From Tenrec ecaudatus (taxonomy: Eukaryota > Chordata > Mammalia > Afrosoricida > Tenrecidae), in contig NC_134535.1 of NCBI RefSeq assembly GCF_050624435.1, positions 130,872,731 to 130,936,730 on the forward strand: 64,000 bases of DNA, written 5' to 3'. Position numbers and translations under genes: made by a program. This document shows positions 1-11,423 of this stretch, piece by piece. The notes below the pieces were generated by a model. The model saw nothing but the letters and a program-made list of their open reading frames with translations, had not been told where the DNA came from and did not search any database. How positions within the stretch are numbered: position 1 is the stretch's first letter; each line of letters opens with the position of its first letter.

Positions 1-1012
1 TGACTCCTCCCCCACTGTGGTCCCCAGCCCCCTCTGTTTCAATGAACCCAGGGTTGATCACGGAGCCGGGGAGCCCCAAAACGCTGGAGCCCCTGGGCCT
101 CCTTCCTGAACCCAGAGAGAGCCTGTGACCGGGCGTTCCCATGTGGCCTCCTTGCACATGCGCCTCGTCCGTCCCCCTCATTTTCATTCCACAGCTCCCA
201 TCGCCCCTGCAATGTTGTTCTCTAATTTATTATTTTAATTAGCTGCTTGGCTGTGCTCATAATCAAAACTTTCCCAACCTTCCAGGAGCTCTGCCAGGCG
301 GTGGGAAGAACTCAGGGATCCGCGTTTTCCTTGACTGGAGGCAGCTCCTGCCTGGGCAGCCTTGGCCTGCCCCCAGGTGTTGGGCTGAGCCCCTGCCGCC
401 TCCCCGCGGGGCACAGAGGGCGGCCTGCAAGGGAGTCCGGGTGCCTTGAAGGGAAGCAGAGGAGCTGGGGAACAGCCACAGAGTCAGGACCCACAGAGCC
501 TTCTGCTGGCCTCAGGGCCAAGGTTGGAAAGCCCCCCACATTGCTCACCATCACTCCATTGAAGGTGACTTCTCCCCTTCTCCTGGGCTGTGCTTTGGAG
601 AAAGAATGGGCGAGGGGGCAAGGGTTTGGTTTGCCTAGGACCCCTTCTTAAGACGACCCGAGGCACATCACAGGGCCATGCTGGCACATGAGACAGGACC
701 AGGCGGGCCCTACGGGACTCAGGCTGGCTATGGTCCAGACATGAGGTAGCCACCTTCCGGGGCGATGCTGTCGTGTGTGGGTCAGCAGCCCAGTTGAGTT
801 GGTAAAGCGAGCCCTATACTGGAAATGAGGCCTCTTGGCTGGTAGGTGACCTTGGGAACATCACTTCTCGCTGGGTCTCCTTTGCATCGGTGGCATGGGG
901 TGTCATCATTGTGTGATTCCGAGTCACAGTGGCCCTGCACGACAGAAAAGAACTGGCTCCCCCACCACCATCACCTGCCCCGTGGGGTTTCTAGGCTGCC
1001 GTCTTTACAGGA
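1..1012. other. Intronic or upstream sequence without recognised features
   Basis: No exon of TSPAN11 was found here. A short A/T-rich patch (about 213-247, with TAATT and TTAATTAG) stands out from GC-rich surroundings. The rest appears to be unique sequence. Confidence 0.5.
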
Positions 1013-1200
1013 GAGGAGGCTTGGTGGTACAGGGGTTAAGCATGCAACCACTAACGGCTGGGAACCACAGTAGAACCCCCCTGCCACTCTGTAGGAGAAG
1101 GACCTGGCCATCGATCCCATGGCAACCACAGCCCTGGAAGCCCCGCGGGGCGGTCTCCTCCATCCTACAAGGTCTCCATGAGCTGGGATCAACTTGAAGA
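1013..1200 (+). repeat. Afrotherian tRNA-derived SINE
   Basis: It begins GGCTTGGTGGTACAGGGGTT (tRNA-like A-box region), has a diverged B-box part, the GGAGAAGGACCTGG segment, and the usual 3' body ending near GGTCTCCATGAGCTGGGATC. Confidence 0.75.
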
Positions 1201-1460
1201 CAGTTTTTAAAATCCCTGCGGAAGTAGATCGTTAAGTCTTTCTTTTGTAGAGCTTCTGGGTGGATTCCAGCCACCAACCTTGGTGAGCAACCAGAGCTCC
1301 TTCCTGCCCTCGATGCCCATCACCCTTCTGACTCATAGCATCCCCAAAGGGTAACGTAGACCAGCCATCATCCCACCAGGGCTCCTTCTCCCCTCATTAG
1401 CACCTTCTGTTTGCACAGAGGGCCTGGGAGCTAGCAGGAGAGGGGAAGCGCAGGCTGAAT

Positions 1461-1765
1461 TTGGTGGTGGAAGTGGAGGTGGAGGTGGAGGTGGAGGTGG
1501 AGGTGGTGGTACAGTGGAGGTAGAGGTAGTGATGGAGGTGGAGGTGATGGTGATGGAGGTGGAAGTGGAGGTGGTGGTGGAGGAGGAGGTGGAGGTGGTG
1601 GAGGTGGTGGTGGTGGAGGAAGTGGTGGTGGAGGTGGTGGTAGAGGTGGTGATGGAGGTGGAGGTGGTAGAGGTGGTGGTGGAGGTGGAGGTGGTAGAGG
1701 TGGTGGTGGAGGTGGTGGTGGTGGTGGTGGTGGTGGAGGTGGAGGTGGTAGCGGTGGTGGTGGAG
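1461..1765. repeat. Purine-rich GGT/GGA trinucleotide-hexanucleotide array
   Basis: About 305 bp made almost only of GGTGGT, GGTGGA and GAGGTG units with scattered substitutions. The + strand has almost no C and the - strand almost no G. Long open frames on both strands (poly-Val/Glu, poly-Thr/Ser) are artefacts of the repeat. Confidence 0.95.
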
Positions 1766-2488
1766 AGATCTTGGAGGGCCGTCATTACAGCTACAAGGAG
1801 GAGGCACTCAGTCCTGTGCAAGAAATCTGTACCAGTCCTGGGTGGGGCCCATTCAGAGTCAGCGGTTCACCATACCTTCACACCATATGTGCATACAGGA
1901 TGCACACAGAACGGGTTGGATTGGATGCCTGCTTCCTCCCTCCCAGCCCTCTTCTCCCCCATTTCCCTTTCCTTCGTCCTGCCTCCCCTCCCTCCCTCCC
2001 CCCTCCTTGAGACGGAGTTAGTGGGCATGTACAGAGTGGAGCACTATACCAGGGACCCTAACATAAATCAGGTTTTGCGAAGTGCTGCAAGTGGCAACAA
2101 GGTAGCAGATAAAATACAATACCCTGTGCCGAATGTAACTATAGAAACATGGGCGGGATGCCCAGACCATACAGAGGACAATGATTTGCTCAGAATAGGG
2201 GCTGAGGAAGGTCCCCTTCAGGCGCCCAGCTGGGGATTGGCAAGGAACCCAACTGGTGCCCTCCCCCAGTCCCCGTGATTTTGCTCCTGTTCAGAGGGCA
2301 GATGGAATTGGGGGAGAGAAGAGTGGAAGGCGGGTTCTGGTTTATTTCATCAAGGGCTCTTTAAAAAGCAGCCAGGGAGCTGAGAAGAAAATGCCTGGAA
2401 GTGGGAAATGGGGCCTTAGCATGACAAGGCAAGCCTGGGAGACCCAACTCAAACCACAGAACCCAGGCCGCAGGGCCACGGGGGCAGA

Positions 2489-2612
2489 GTCTGGGAGACA
2501 CGGGGGAGGGGTCTGGGAGACACGGGGGCAGGGTCTGGGAGACATGGGGGCGGGGTCTGGGAGACACGGGGGAGGGGTCTGGGAGACACAGGGGCGGGGT
2601 CTGGGAGAGGTG
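2489..2612. repeat. 22-bp minisatellite, about 5.5 copies
   Basis: Units beginning GTCTGGGAGACA start at 2489, 2511, 2533, 2555, 2577 and 2599: an exact 22-bp period with a few substitutions (CACGGGGG, CATGGGGG, CACAGGGG). The array is G-rich on the + strand. Confidence 0.95.
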
Positions 2613-2785
2613 CCTCTGCTCCGCCTCAGGGAGCTGGGACTCCTGAATAAGGCAAATTGCAAGAGGGAGGGTAATGCTCAGCTGCTAGCCAACAGGCTGG
2701 TGGTGACAGGCCACCAGAGGCACCTCGGGGGGGAAAAAAAGCCTGGCGATCTACTTCTCAACAACACAGCCTCCACAAACCCTCT

Positions 2786-2992
2786 AGGAGCCCCGGGTAG
2801 TGTCGTGGCTACATGTTCCGCTGTGATCTGCAAGGTCAGTAGTTCTGTACCACCAGCCACTCTGCAGGGGAAAGATGGGGCTTTCTACTCCGGTAAAGAG
2901 TTACAGTCTCAGAAACCCAAAGGGGCAGTTCCACCTTGGCCGATCATGTCACTGTGAGTCAGCATTGACTCTGTGGCAGTGAGTTTGTGTTT
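2786..2992 (+). repeat. Afrotherian tRNA-derived SINE, near full length
   Basis: It begins GGAGCCCCGGGTAGTGTCGT and has the AAGGTCAGTAGTTC B-box region, the TTTCTACTCCGGTAAAGAG and CAGTCTCAGAAACCC segments, and the 3' end GGCAGTGAGTTTGTGTTTTG. Confidence 0.9.
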
Positions 2993-3623
2993 TGTGTGGG
3001 GCAAACCCCCTGGAGCCCAGTTCTGCTCTGACACGCGTGGGGTCGTGAACAGAGTCAACGCGGCGCAAGCAAGCTGGTCTCCCTTGCACACTTACTGTGT
3101 CCTCCTAGAACGCTTGGAGGTGTGGACATGGCCCCACCCTGCACAGATCGCTCGGCAGGGCTCATGCCCCCAGACTTCAGAGTTCAGTGTGGAGCTCTTC
3201 ATTAAAAGTGGTCCTCCAGCCAGTCCAATGCGACGGAGCCTGTTCAGACCTGGTCACCACCTGTGCCCCAAACCCCAGGCTATGTTTGCTCCCCCAAGCA
3301 GCCCACGGTGCCCACCGAGCTCCTTGGTAATGAATGCCCTGTGAGATGACTTCCCCAGCTCTGTCTATTTCTGTGCCTGCAGGAGGCCTGGGGGCGGGTA
3401 TGGTGTGGGTCCTCCGTACCACTGCCTGAGAGCCGGACACTGAAGGCCATAGACAGGCAATCTGTGGCAGAGGGAGAGGAGAGGGAGGTTAATGTGGCCT
3501 TGTCGGTGCCAGGGAGGCAGCTCCCACTTGGGGCAGCCCCTGTGAGAGGGAGAGGACCCTGGAGGGAGTTCTAGGTCATAACCTGTACCAGGGCAGGTCC
3601 CCCAGCCTTTCTCCCATGGAGAA

Positions 3624-3697
3624 CCTGGGTGGGTTTGAACCACCCATCTTGCAGGTCACGGCTGAGTGCTTCACCATGGTGCCACCTGGCTCTGCAA
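3624..3697 (-). repeat. SINE fragment (head only)
   Basis: GGGTTTGAACCACCCATCTT through GTGCCACCTGG is the reverse complement of the tRNA-like head of the SINE. The body is missing. Confidence 0.6.
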
Positions 3698-4131
3698 TGC
3701 AGCGTTAGCCGGGCCTTCACAGTCCCCAACAGCCCAATAGTGGACACAGCCCAAGTCTGTATCAGCAGACCAACGGCAAACCAGATGGGGCTGCTCCATG
3801 CGACAGAGCCATCCTCCCCCTTGTCCTCCAAGGAGAGCCCATCTGAAGCCACTCTGTCAGTTCCTCTTGTTGAGGGCCTTCCTCCTTTCCCCACTGCCAG
3901 TGGGGCTGTGTCACTGGGCTTACGTGAAATGCAGAAAGCAGGCAGAGGCCCGGGGCCCCATTTAGTAATGAGTACCAGGGCCTGGGCAGTGGGGAGAGTC
4001 ATTGCTTCCTTCGGGGCGCCTGAGTTTCTGTCTGGGGTTCGATTGGGGTGATGGTTGCATACTGCTGCGGATGAATCAGTGCCGCCATGGCCCTGAAAGA
4101 TGGAGTGGGCACGTGTTGTATCGTATGAGGA

Positions 4132-4619
4132 TATGTTAGTCCAGGTAGACTAGAGAAACAAATTCATAGGCACTCCTATGTGGATAAGAAAGAGCCTTAT
4201 ATACAAGAGCAATTGAATATTAAGAAAACATCCCAGCTCAAGTCCCTAAGTCCAATACCAATCTGTAATTTGTAAATTCCTCTTCAGACAAAATACGTGC
4301 AATGATGCTGAATGCAGGAAGCTCACAGGCCCATGGGTGGGAAGTCTTGTGGATCCAGTGGTGGTGGAAGCATCTCAGCACTAGCGTAGGTCTCCACATG
4401 GCTCCTCCAGCTCCAGACCTCTGACACCATCTGTCTAGGCCCACGTGGCCTGTCATCAGGAAGATGAAGCAGAGAGTGTTGGTCTGGCCTCCAGTGAGCT
4501 ATTTTTATCTCTGGAGGCTCCAGATGAGGTCATCAAGCTGCAACCTGATTGTCTGTCAGGCTAGACTCCACCCCTATAACCTATTTAACAAGTTGACGGG
4601 AAATTATGTAACTGCCACA
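4132..4619. repeat. Solo LTR, ERVL-type
   Basis: A 488-bp unit starting TATGTTAGTCCAGG with the AGAGAAACAAATTCATAG segment and ending GTAACTGCCACA. It is flanked by 5-bp GAGGA / GAGGG. The termini, the 5-bp duplications and the 5' end resemble LTRs of the ERVL (MLT2-like) class. No internal retroviral genes are attached. It shares an internal GAGCTATTTTTATCTC segment with the copy at 14477. Confidence 0.75.
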
Positions 4620-4801
4620 GAGGGTATGGTTTACTATCAAAAGGGAACTGGGCTGCCATCCCCAGGCCTGTCCGAGTGCTTCATACTGACCGGTCGGGAG
4701 GGCCCCCTCCCTCTGGCACTCATTCTGCACCCCTCACTCCAAAAATAAAAATTCAGGAAAGGGAAGTGCTAACCGTGGCCCTAGCGACTTGGGACAACCT
4801 G

Positions 4802-4862
4802 GAGTACGTCCCAAGACCTCCTTCGACACCACTTCTCCACCCCACAGAACACTGAAGTTTAA
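4802..4862. repeat. Duplicated unique-looking segment, copy A
   Basis: A stretch beginning GTACGTCCCAAGACCTCCTT and ending near GAACACTGAAGTTTA recurs at 6452-6513 with only a few differences. I cannot assign it to a known repeat family. Confidence 0.8.
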
Positions 4863-5535
4863 GGCTTCAGTAATACAGCCCCTTGCTGGAGCCCTGAGAG
4901 GGAAGGGTGGGTCCTACTGGGAAGTCAGAGGAGACACCACAGTCGGATGGGCCTTGAAGGGTGTGCACGAGTTCCACAGCGAGGCTGGCCCTGTGAGCAG
5001 ATGGGATGGACCCACCATGCCATTGATGAGAAGGGCGGAAGGAGTCCATTGTGACCCTGACCTTTCCTGTCTGAGGCTGCCCAGGTGGTGGTGGTGTGGT
5101 GGTGGTTAGGGGCCATGGAGTCGGTTCTGACCCATCGCACAGCAGAAGGAAACACTGCCTACGCCCAGGCCTGCGCCATCCTCCCAAGCTGGGAGCTATT
5201 GATGAGGCCGGGCCGAGGAGGAGGAGCCTAGATGATAAGGGCTTCTGATTGGGTGAACTCAGAGCCAACCAACATCTGTTCCTTTCCAGGGAGGTGCTTG
5301 CCACACAGCAGGCACCCAAGAACACTGACCACCTGTACTGCCACCCTGGGCTCTCCCGCTGCTGAGACAACTCTCCTGCCCACGGGAGCCTTCCCTATTG
5401 ACAGCCCCATGGCCCCACCCCTGCTCCGCCCTCATCCTCGCGTGGGCCCCAGCCCCAAAACCCATCCACTAGGGGATCCGCACAGCTCCCCTCCTGCGGC
5501 TGCCTGATCTCCCAGATAGAAAAGGTCTGCTCCTT

Positions 5536-5690
5536 CTGGCGCAGCCTGGTGGCCCAGTGGGGACGTGCCTGACTACCAACTGAGAGGTCCGTGGTTCCAA
5601 CCCACCGGCCACTCCATGGGAGAAAGATCTGACCTTCTGCTTCAGTCAAGATTACAGCTTCTGCCTGACCATACACAACCCTGCGATTGA
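5536..5690 (+). repeat. Afrotherian SINE
   Basis: The head GCCTGGTGGCCCAGTGGGGA, B-box-like GAGGTCCGTGGTTCCAACCC, then GGGAGAAAGATCTGACC and a degraded body ending in a short CCATACACAACC. Confidence 0.75.
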
Positions 5691-6451
5691 CTCTACACCC
5701 TCAGCCTGCTGGCCTTCAGGCCTGCTTCCTGAGTTCACCAGGCCCAGTGCAGCTGCTCAGCCTTACCCTCCGCCGGCACTGACAAGAGCAGCTCTGGGCG
5801 ATGGCTCAAGTTCCTAAAGCTGCAGGTCCCGGTGGCGGGCTCTGCCCTTCCCTGCCTGCTTCTGTCTACCGCAGGAAGAAGTCCAGCCTCGCCCTCCGCT
5901 GGATTCTCTGGGTAATCCGCTACGGGTGCTCGCTTTGAAGGATGCAGTTAATATTCTCCAGAAAACCAACCCCGTTTCTGTAAAGAGCCTGGTGCTGTTG
6001 AATCAACTGTTTGCAAATGGCTGTTGGAATAGCTCACTGGGGTCAGATTGTTCCCTGCCCCGATCAGTCCTCCTCTCAGCGCCTCTCCCACGGCCCTGCC
6101 TGCTGATGTAGGCCCTTTCCAAATGGCTTGTGGGAAAGCCACGGTCCAGAAGCTTCTCTGCCCCAGAGGAACGTTGGCAGGAGGTTGCCCCCTGGTATCA
6201 ACAGAGATGTTTTAATTTGTGGGCGGGATCTCCGGGTTCAGCCTCCGGCACCCCATCTTCCTGATGAAAAACCCCAAGGTCTAGAGAAAAGTGTCTTTCC
6301 CACGGCCGCGTGGTTAGTAAGAGACCAAGCCAAGACTGGCCCCCCAGGCCCGAAGACTTCTACGCCGTCTGGTGACTCATGCCCTTACTGACTAACTTTC
6401 AAGGAGCTGATCAACCCCCAAGCATGAGATCACTTCCCTAGACGACTTGGG

Positions 6452-6513
6452 GTACGTCCCAAGACCTCCTTCCGACACCTCTTCTCCACCCCACAGAACA
6501 CTCTGACGTTTAG
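6452..6513. repeat. Duplicated unique-looking segment, copy B
   Basis: Same segment as 4802-4862 (GTACGTCCCAAGACCTCCTT to ACACTCTGACGTTTA), about 1.65 kb away in the same orientation. Confidence 0.8.
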
Positions 6514-6675
6514 AAAGGGTTGGAGCCCCTGCTAAGTCACTCGGGGCTGTGGGCTCAGCGGTGTTTGTGAAGCTGCGGCCTTTTCCACATGAGCAGTAGC
6601 ACGTGCCCACTCGGCAGAGAGCGGCTGTCCACTGTTGAAGCCACACAGCCCCTCTCCTGTGACTGCCTTCTCTCG

Positions 6676-6785
6676 CAAATAGAACAGCTCTGCTCTTCCA
6701 GACGCAGCCTGACTGCAAACGGAGAGGTCGGTGGTTCAAGCCCACTGCTTCCATCCAGATTACAGCCTGGGAAACCCTACCATGG
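6676..6785 (+). repeat. SINE piece with duplicated left flank
   Basis: GAGAGGTCGGTGGTTCAAGC is the SINE B-box region. The body is deleted down to GATTACAGCCTGGGAAACC. The sequence just left of it (AAATAGAACAGCTCTGCTC) resembles that left of the SINE at 5536, so the two may derive from one duplicated block. Confidence 0.6.
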
Positions 6786-8354
6786 GTGGGGTGGGGGAGC
6801 CATTCAGACTGAAGAAGAGGGTGGTGTTCTGAGTCGTGAGCAAATGACTACATATTCCCAGGACACCGGTTCCAGAGGAAGGGCCCAAAGTTTCGGGAGC
6901 CACCCCACTAGGACTGAGATGCAAGGAGCCTGTGCTGTGTGGTTAGGCACAGCACCATCTACCGGCAGGAGTGGGGCAGGGCACCGTGACGGCATGCTGA
7001 CTGCAGTTAAGCAATGGTTCCCACCTGGAATTGCCTAGGGATTTGATGAAATGTGTGTGCCTTTGTCACACCCGCATCGAGCCTGGCTTCACTGGCCGCA
7101 GCTTGTCTTCACTGCTCCAGGTCATTATACGGGCTGAGCGCCACGCAGTAGAGGGGCAGGAGGAGGAGGGGAAGGAAGCCTTCCAGACTCATGTCCAGAG
7201 CAGGCTTCCTCCGAGGCAACAAGACTAGGCTCTGGCCCCTGCAGCTGAACACAGCATTTCACATGGACATCCATTTCTCTGGGAGGAATGGGGACATCCA
7301 TTTTTCTCAGATTTTCACTGGGTTCTCAATGGCCCCCAACCAATCAAGTATCCCTTCCAAATATTTCCCTTGTGATGGCCCCAGGTCTTGATGCTCAGGG
7401 AAAACTCCCGGGATTGGGGACAGAAGTGGACAAACCATTGAAAGAGTAATGGGAAGCCAAGAGACCACGCCCATTGAAGGCCAAGGGTTTGGGCTTTTTT
7501 CCCCAGAGTTGGCACAACTCCGTGTGGTCCTATTGTCTCCCTCCTGCTGTACGGTCTCTCCTTGGTCGAAGAGGAGAGGTGCCATCTGGCCAGGATAGTG
7601 GCCAGTCAGTCGCTCCATTCCGTCTTGGCGTGGTAAAGAGCCCCAGCGCTATGGGAGAGAGGTACAGAAGACCATCCCAGACCCTGTGCATGCAGCAAGT
7701 GAAGGCCAAGGAACCACATCAAACACAGATTGGAAGGAGAGGCTGACAGAACTGCTGATGAGAGAAACGGGGCCGAGGGGCCTGTCAGCCCACCCAGCCT
7801 AGCACGGCTGCCCGGAGACAAAGGCAACATCAATCCTGGGGGAGGAGTCCAGCGGGTGACTGCTCAGAATTCTCACAGGACCAGGACGTGGGATAGTGGT
7901 AGACAGATATGCATGAAATAAGGTCCCAGTTGCTGGCCAGTGACCAGAGATGCAAGCTACCCCTACCGCTGCCTGCACCACCCCTGTGGCCCCCAAATGC
8001 CTGAACTCAAGGGACAGGCCTTCCTTACCCCCAACCCAGCCCCAACCATACCTCCCACACCCAACACCCCGACTGAAGAGGCTGCCCTGACACAGTGTCA
8101 ACCACTCACCTCCACCCCTCCAACCCACTGACCTCGCCAGCTGCTAACCCCTCTCCCCTACACCTGGCAGGGGCCGGCAAACATGCAACCATGCATACAC
8201 CACGCCAGCCACTTGATGAGTGTCCCTGCCTATTCTTGCCCCGCGGCACTGATGACAGACAGTGGCCAATGGCTCGCAGCCACCCACAGGCAGCCACACC
8301 AAGACTCATGTTCATACACCCAACTGTCCGCCCACCCACCCAGAGTCAGTTGGT

Positions 8355-8553
8355 GAGAACTGTCCATGTGGCTTGTCAGCAGGAAGGTGTAGCAGAGAGT
8401 GTGTCCAGCCTCCAGGGAGGAAGAGAAGTCCCCAGTCCTCATGAGAAGGCCACGCCCACAAGGAGGAATCAATCAGGCTGTTACCTGATTGACAGGCTAG
8501 GCTCCACCCCTTCATTTTCTCAAGTTGGCATGAAATTGTGTAACCACCTCAGC
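8355..8553. repeat. ERVL-type LTR, 3' part only
   Basis: It matches the second half of the LTR family seen at 23733 and 40872 (CTTGTCAGCAGGAAGG, GAAGGCCACGCCCACA, CTGATTGACAGGCTAGGCTC) and ends GTAACCACCTCA. The 5' half is absent. Confidence 0.7.
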
Positions 8554-8779
8554 ACTGCTGAAGAAGAGCAAAGTAGGGAGCCTCACACTTTCAAGCTCAG
8601 AGCCTTCTATGCCGCCCCAACAGTCAAAACAGCCTCGTGCTGGTAGAATGCGCAACAGAGAAGCCAGTGGACGAGAACTGAGAACCCAGCGGTAAATCCA
8701 TCCAGCTGGGGAGAGCTGGTCCTCAGCATTTAAATTAAAGGGAAAGAGATCGCCTCCTGAATACATGGTGCTGACCAAA

Positions 8780-9420
8780 CTGTATGTTCATTTGTAGAAA
8801 ACGTAAATAGGGTCCATACTCCACACCATATGAAAAACTAACTCAAGATAGAGAAAAGACTTATTTCAAAAGCTAAAATTATAAAGAGGACAGGAGAAAA
8901 AGTAGAGGCAAAGTTAGGGGCCTTAATTTATGTTCTAGTGTATCGAGCTTAACTAAAAATTCACAAAGAGCAGAAGATAGACTAGACAACCGGAGTCTCC
9001 TAAAATGTCATAGGTAGGTGCATTAAAAGACTTCTCACAAAATAAAAAGAGAACCTACAATCTGGGGGCACATTTTCGGGCAGTGGCATATCTCACAAGG
9101 AACTGATCTCTGAGCATCCAAGAGACAAACAATCCTATTGAAAAATTCCCAAAAAAGACATGAACAGACACTTCCCCAAAGGAGACATTCAGGTGGCTTA
9201 TACCCACATGAAGAGATGCTTGTGACCATTAGCCATTAGAAAGATGTCAATCAAAAGAATGGGGGGGGGACTATCATCTCACTCTGGCAATCATAGCAAA
9301 GATGAAGGGGAAAGACACATGAAGAGGGAGGGAGGGAGACTGAAGCCCTCGAACCGTGATAAGATTGTAGAACGTTACAACCACTGGGGAAGACAGAGCA
9401 GTGCTTCCTTGAAAAGTCAG
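8780..9420 (+). repeat. L1 retrotransposon ORF2 relic, first segment
   Basis: It contains the region AAAATTCCCAAAAAAGACATG, CCCACATGAAGAGATGCTTG and ATTAGAAAGATGTCAATCAA, typical of the 3' end of mammalian L1 ORF2. No long frame survives. It is interrupted by the SINE at 9421 and resumes at 9628. Confidence 0.8.
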
Positions 9421-9627
9421 CCAGGGAAAAGGCCAAAATGAAAAACAAAACTCTTGACGTCGCCAGTTCTGACCCCTGGCAGCCCTCTAGGGCAGGGATA
9501 GGACTGCCCTCGTGGGTTTCTGAGACTCACGTTTCACGAGTGTAGAAAGCCTCATCTTTCTCCCTCGGAGCAGCTGGGGGTTTTGAACTGCTGACCTCGA
9601 GGTTAGCAGCCAAACTCACAACCTCTG
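9421..9627 (-). repeat. SINE inserted in the L1, with target-site duplication
   Basis: A reverse-oriented afrotherian SINE with an A-rich left end (complement of its T-rich 3' tail) and tRNA-like head at right (GAACTGCTGACCTCGAGGTT). It is flanked by GTGCTTCCTTGAAAAGTCAG at 9401-9420 and GTGCTTCCTTAAAGAGTCAG at 9628-9647, 18 of 20 matching: a classic L1-mediated duplication. Confidence 0.85.
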
Positions 9628-10325
9628 GTGCTTCCTTAAAGAGTCAGACAGAGAGGTGCCCTGAAAATGCAGCCACCCCACTGCTAAGCATGTAACCTAG
9701 AGACGAAAAGCGCCGCGACACAATAGAAACGTGCACCCCTGTGATCGTTGCAGCGCTGTTCTCAATAGCAGTCAAGACGGAAACCGCCTACGCGCCCATT
9801 CCTAGACGCCTGGGTCAACGAGCTGTGGAACTACACACAGCGAGTACTGCACGTCATTCAAGAAGAATCTGGAATCTGATAAACACCTCGCCACTGGGTG
9901 AACCTGGAGAGATTGAGTGGCACAACCCCATCACAAAAGAACAAACACGGAGACCCACGCGTGGAAAAAGTCAAGAAAGAAAAACAATGTTTTTAAGGTT
10001 GGCGTACAAAAAGAAGCCTTTGTTGATGGTTACCAGGGACTGGAGGAGGCAAAGGGAAAACTCTGACTGACCAGTGGGCCTGTGTTCGCTTGAGTGAGGG
10101 GAGGGCAGTCCACAAGAAGGAGAAGGTGGGCACAGCATGCCCGAGGCAAAGGCAGACACAGAGTGGCACACAGCATGGCAAATACTGTTACACGGTCCTG
10201 AACTACCAAACAAGACTTTATGATTGGATCCCAAGGCAGACGTGAACAGGTGTGGGGTGGGATATGGTGATACAGCCATGAGCATATTATGTAAGCTTGG
10301 CAGGATACATGTCTACATCCCTATG
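9628..10325 (+). repeat. L1 relic, second segment (ORF2 end and 3' UTR)
   Basis: It continues with GCAGCGCTGTTCTCAATAGC, the spacing around TGGAACTACACACAGCGAG, GTGAACCTGGAGAGATTGAG, then 3' UTR-like sequence. These are degenerate forms of well-known L1 3' motifs. Not coding. Confidence 0.8.
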
Positions 10326-10395
10326 TGAGGAGGCTTCATAAAGTTTGTGGAATTAAAACATGGTGGAATTTCTCCGTATGGCCCCTCCTATTTGA
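10326..10395. repeat. Short palindromic repeat (possible mariner-type MITE)
   Basis: It starts GAGGAGGCTTCATAAAGTTT and ends in GGCCCCTCCT. A similar ending occurs at 51424-51515. The terminal inverted-repeat impression is weaker here than there. Confidence 0.4.
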
Positions 10396-11423
10396 CGTAC
10401 TACAAATCTATTCTGGTGTGCAGTACAGCATAAATGGGGCCATGTGAGGCAAACGTCTTAGCCATAACCACTTGTGGGGGAACTGCGTCGCTGGATTGGA
10501 GGGTTTAAGACTTGCAGCTCAAGGGAGAAGGTCGGGCGCTTGGTGTAATGAAGTCCATAAAGGCAAGGCAAGGTTCCAGGCCTGACTTTGGGGAGACACC
10601 ACTGGTCCTCACAGTTTGCAGTGGGCCATCCAGAGCAAAGGGCGAACAAGGTCAAAGAAGCTTGAAGGCCACCCAGAATCCAAAGGACTAGTCCAAGGTC
10701 ACAGCTCGAGCGCAGAAGAACTAGCTGGGTTACCCAGCTGCATCCCCACTCGGGTAGGGATGGCAGTAGAGCGTCCAAGGTCAAAATCATGCAAAAGACA
10801 GGCCTTGCCAGGCTGATAGAGGCTGGTGGAACCCCTGAGTCTATGGCTCTGAGACACCTGTCAGACCTAGCGCTCAGTCTCCTTCCTGGGATTACCTTTC
10901 AGGATCCTGGGAAGGAAAAGCTCCTCGCGGGCGGGGGAGGGGGGCATGATTGTAGGTCTAGGGGGGGCAGGGGGTGGGGACAGCCACCATCTCAACATCG
11001 GCTTCGGGAATCCACAGACCTGGAGTGTCTTCCCGTTTATTTAGCTTGCTCTGCAGTGGTTTGGGATTTCATGTCTCTCGGAGATGTTTTGCCTTTTTCA
11101 GAGCACCGGCCTTATCCTTCTTAGGTGACGTTTACTCCCAAGGATTTCTTTCTTCTACTTTTTTCCCCCTGATGCCGTTGCACATGAAATGATCTTCCTA
11201 ATTTAATTTTAAGATTGTGGATTGCTGCTAGTAGAAATACGACTGATTTTTTTAATGTGGAGAGAAAGAAACCCTGAGAAATGAATGATTACTTAATTAA
11301 TATGCTGTGTCTAATAGGCAAATTCTCGCAAAACGTGGATTCCAGGGGGAAGGGAATTAACCCAAGGGGACCTTGGTGATAGCAATTTGGGAACCACGGA
11401 CTGACTTAAAAGAAAAGAAATAA
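10396..11423. other. Intronic sequence without recognised repeats
   Basis: No gene seen. 10920-10985 is G-rich (runs of GGGGG). 11195-11330 is notably A/T-rich with TTAATTTTAAG and ACTTAATTAATATGC, and may be a conserved non-coding block or an old repeat. Confidence 0.5.

Noticed and set aside
1333..1821. Long open frames of poly-Thr/Ser/His (- strand) and poly-Val/Glu (+ strand)
   Set aside because: They are translations of the GGT/GGA simple repeat, with no splice context or non-repeat domain.
2489..2612. Regular direct repeats resembling a CRISPR array
   Set aside because: Units are contiguous with no unique spacers; this is a mammalian minisatellite.
5104..5165. Possible reverse SINE piece (GGAGTCGGTTCTGACCCATC)
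   Set aside because: Only one short segment resembles the SINE body and no head is present, so it is not listed as a feature.
8780..10325. Possible gene in the A/T-rich stretch with many short frames
   Set aside because: The motifs are those of a decayed L1 ORF2 with a SINE insertion.
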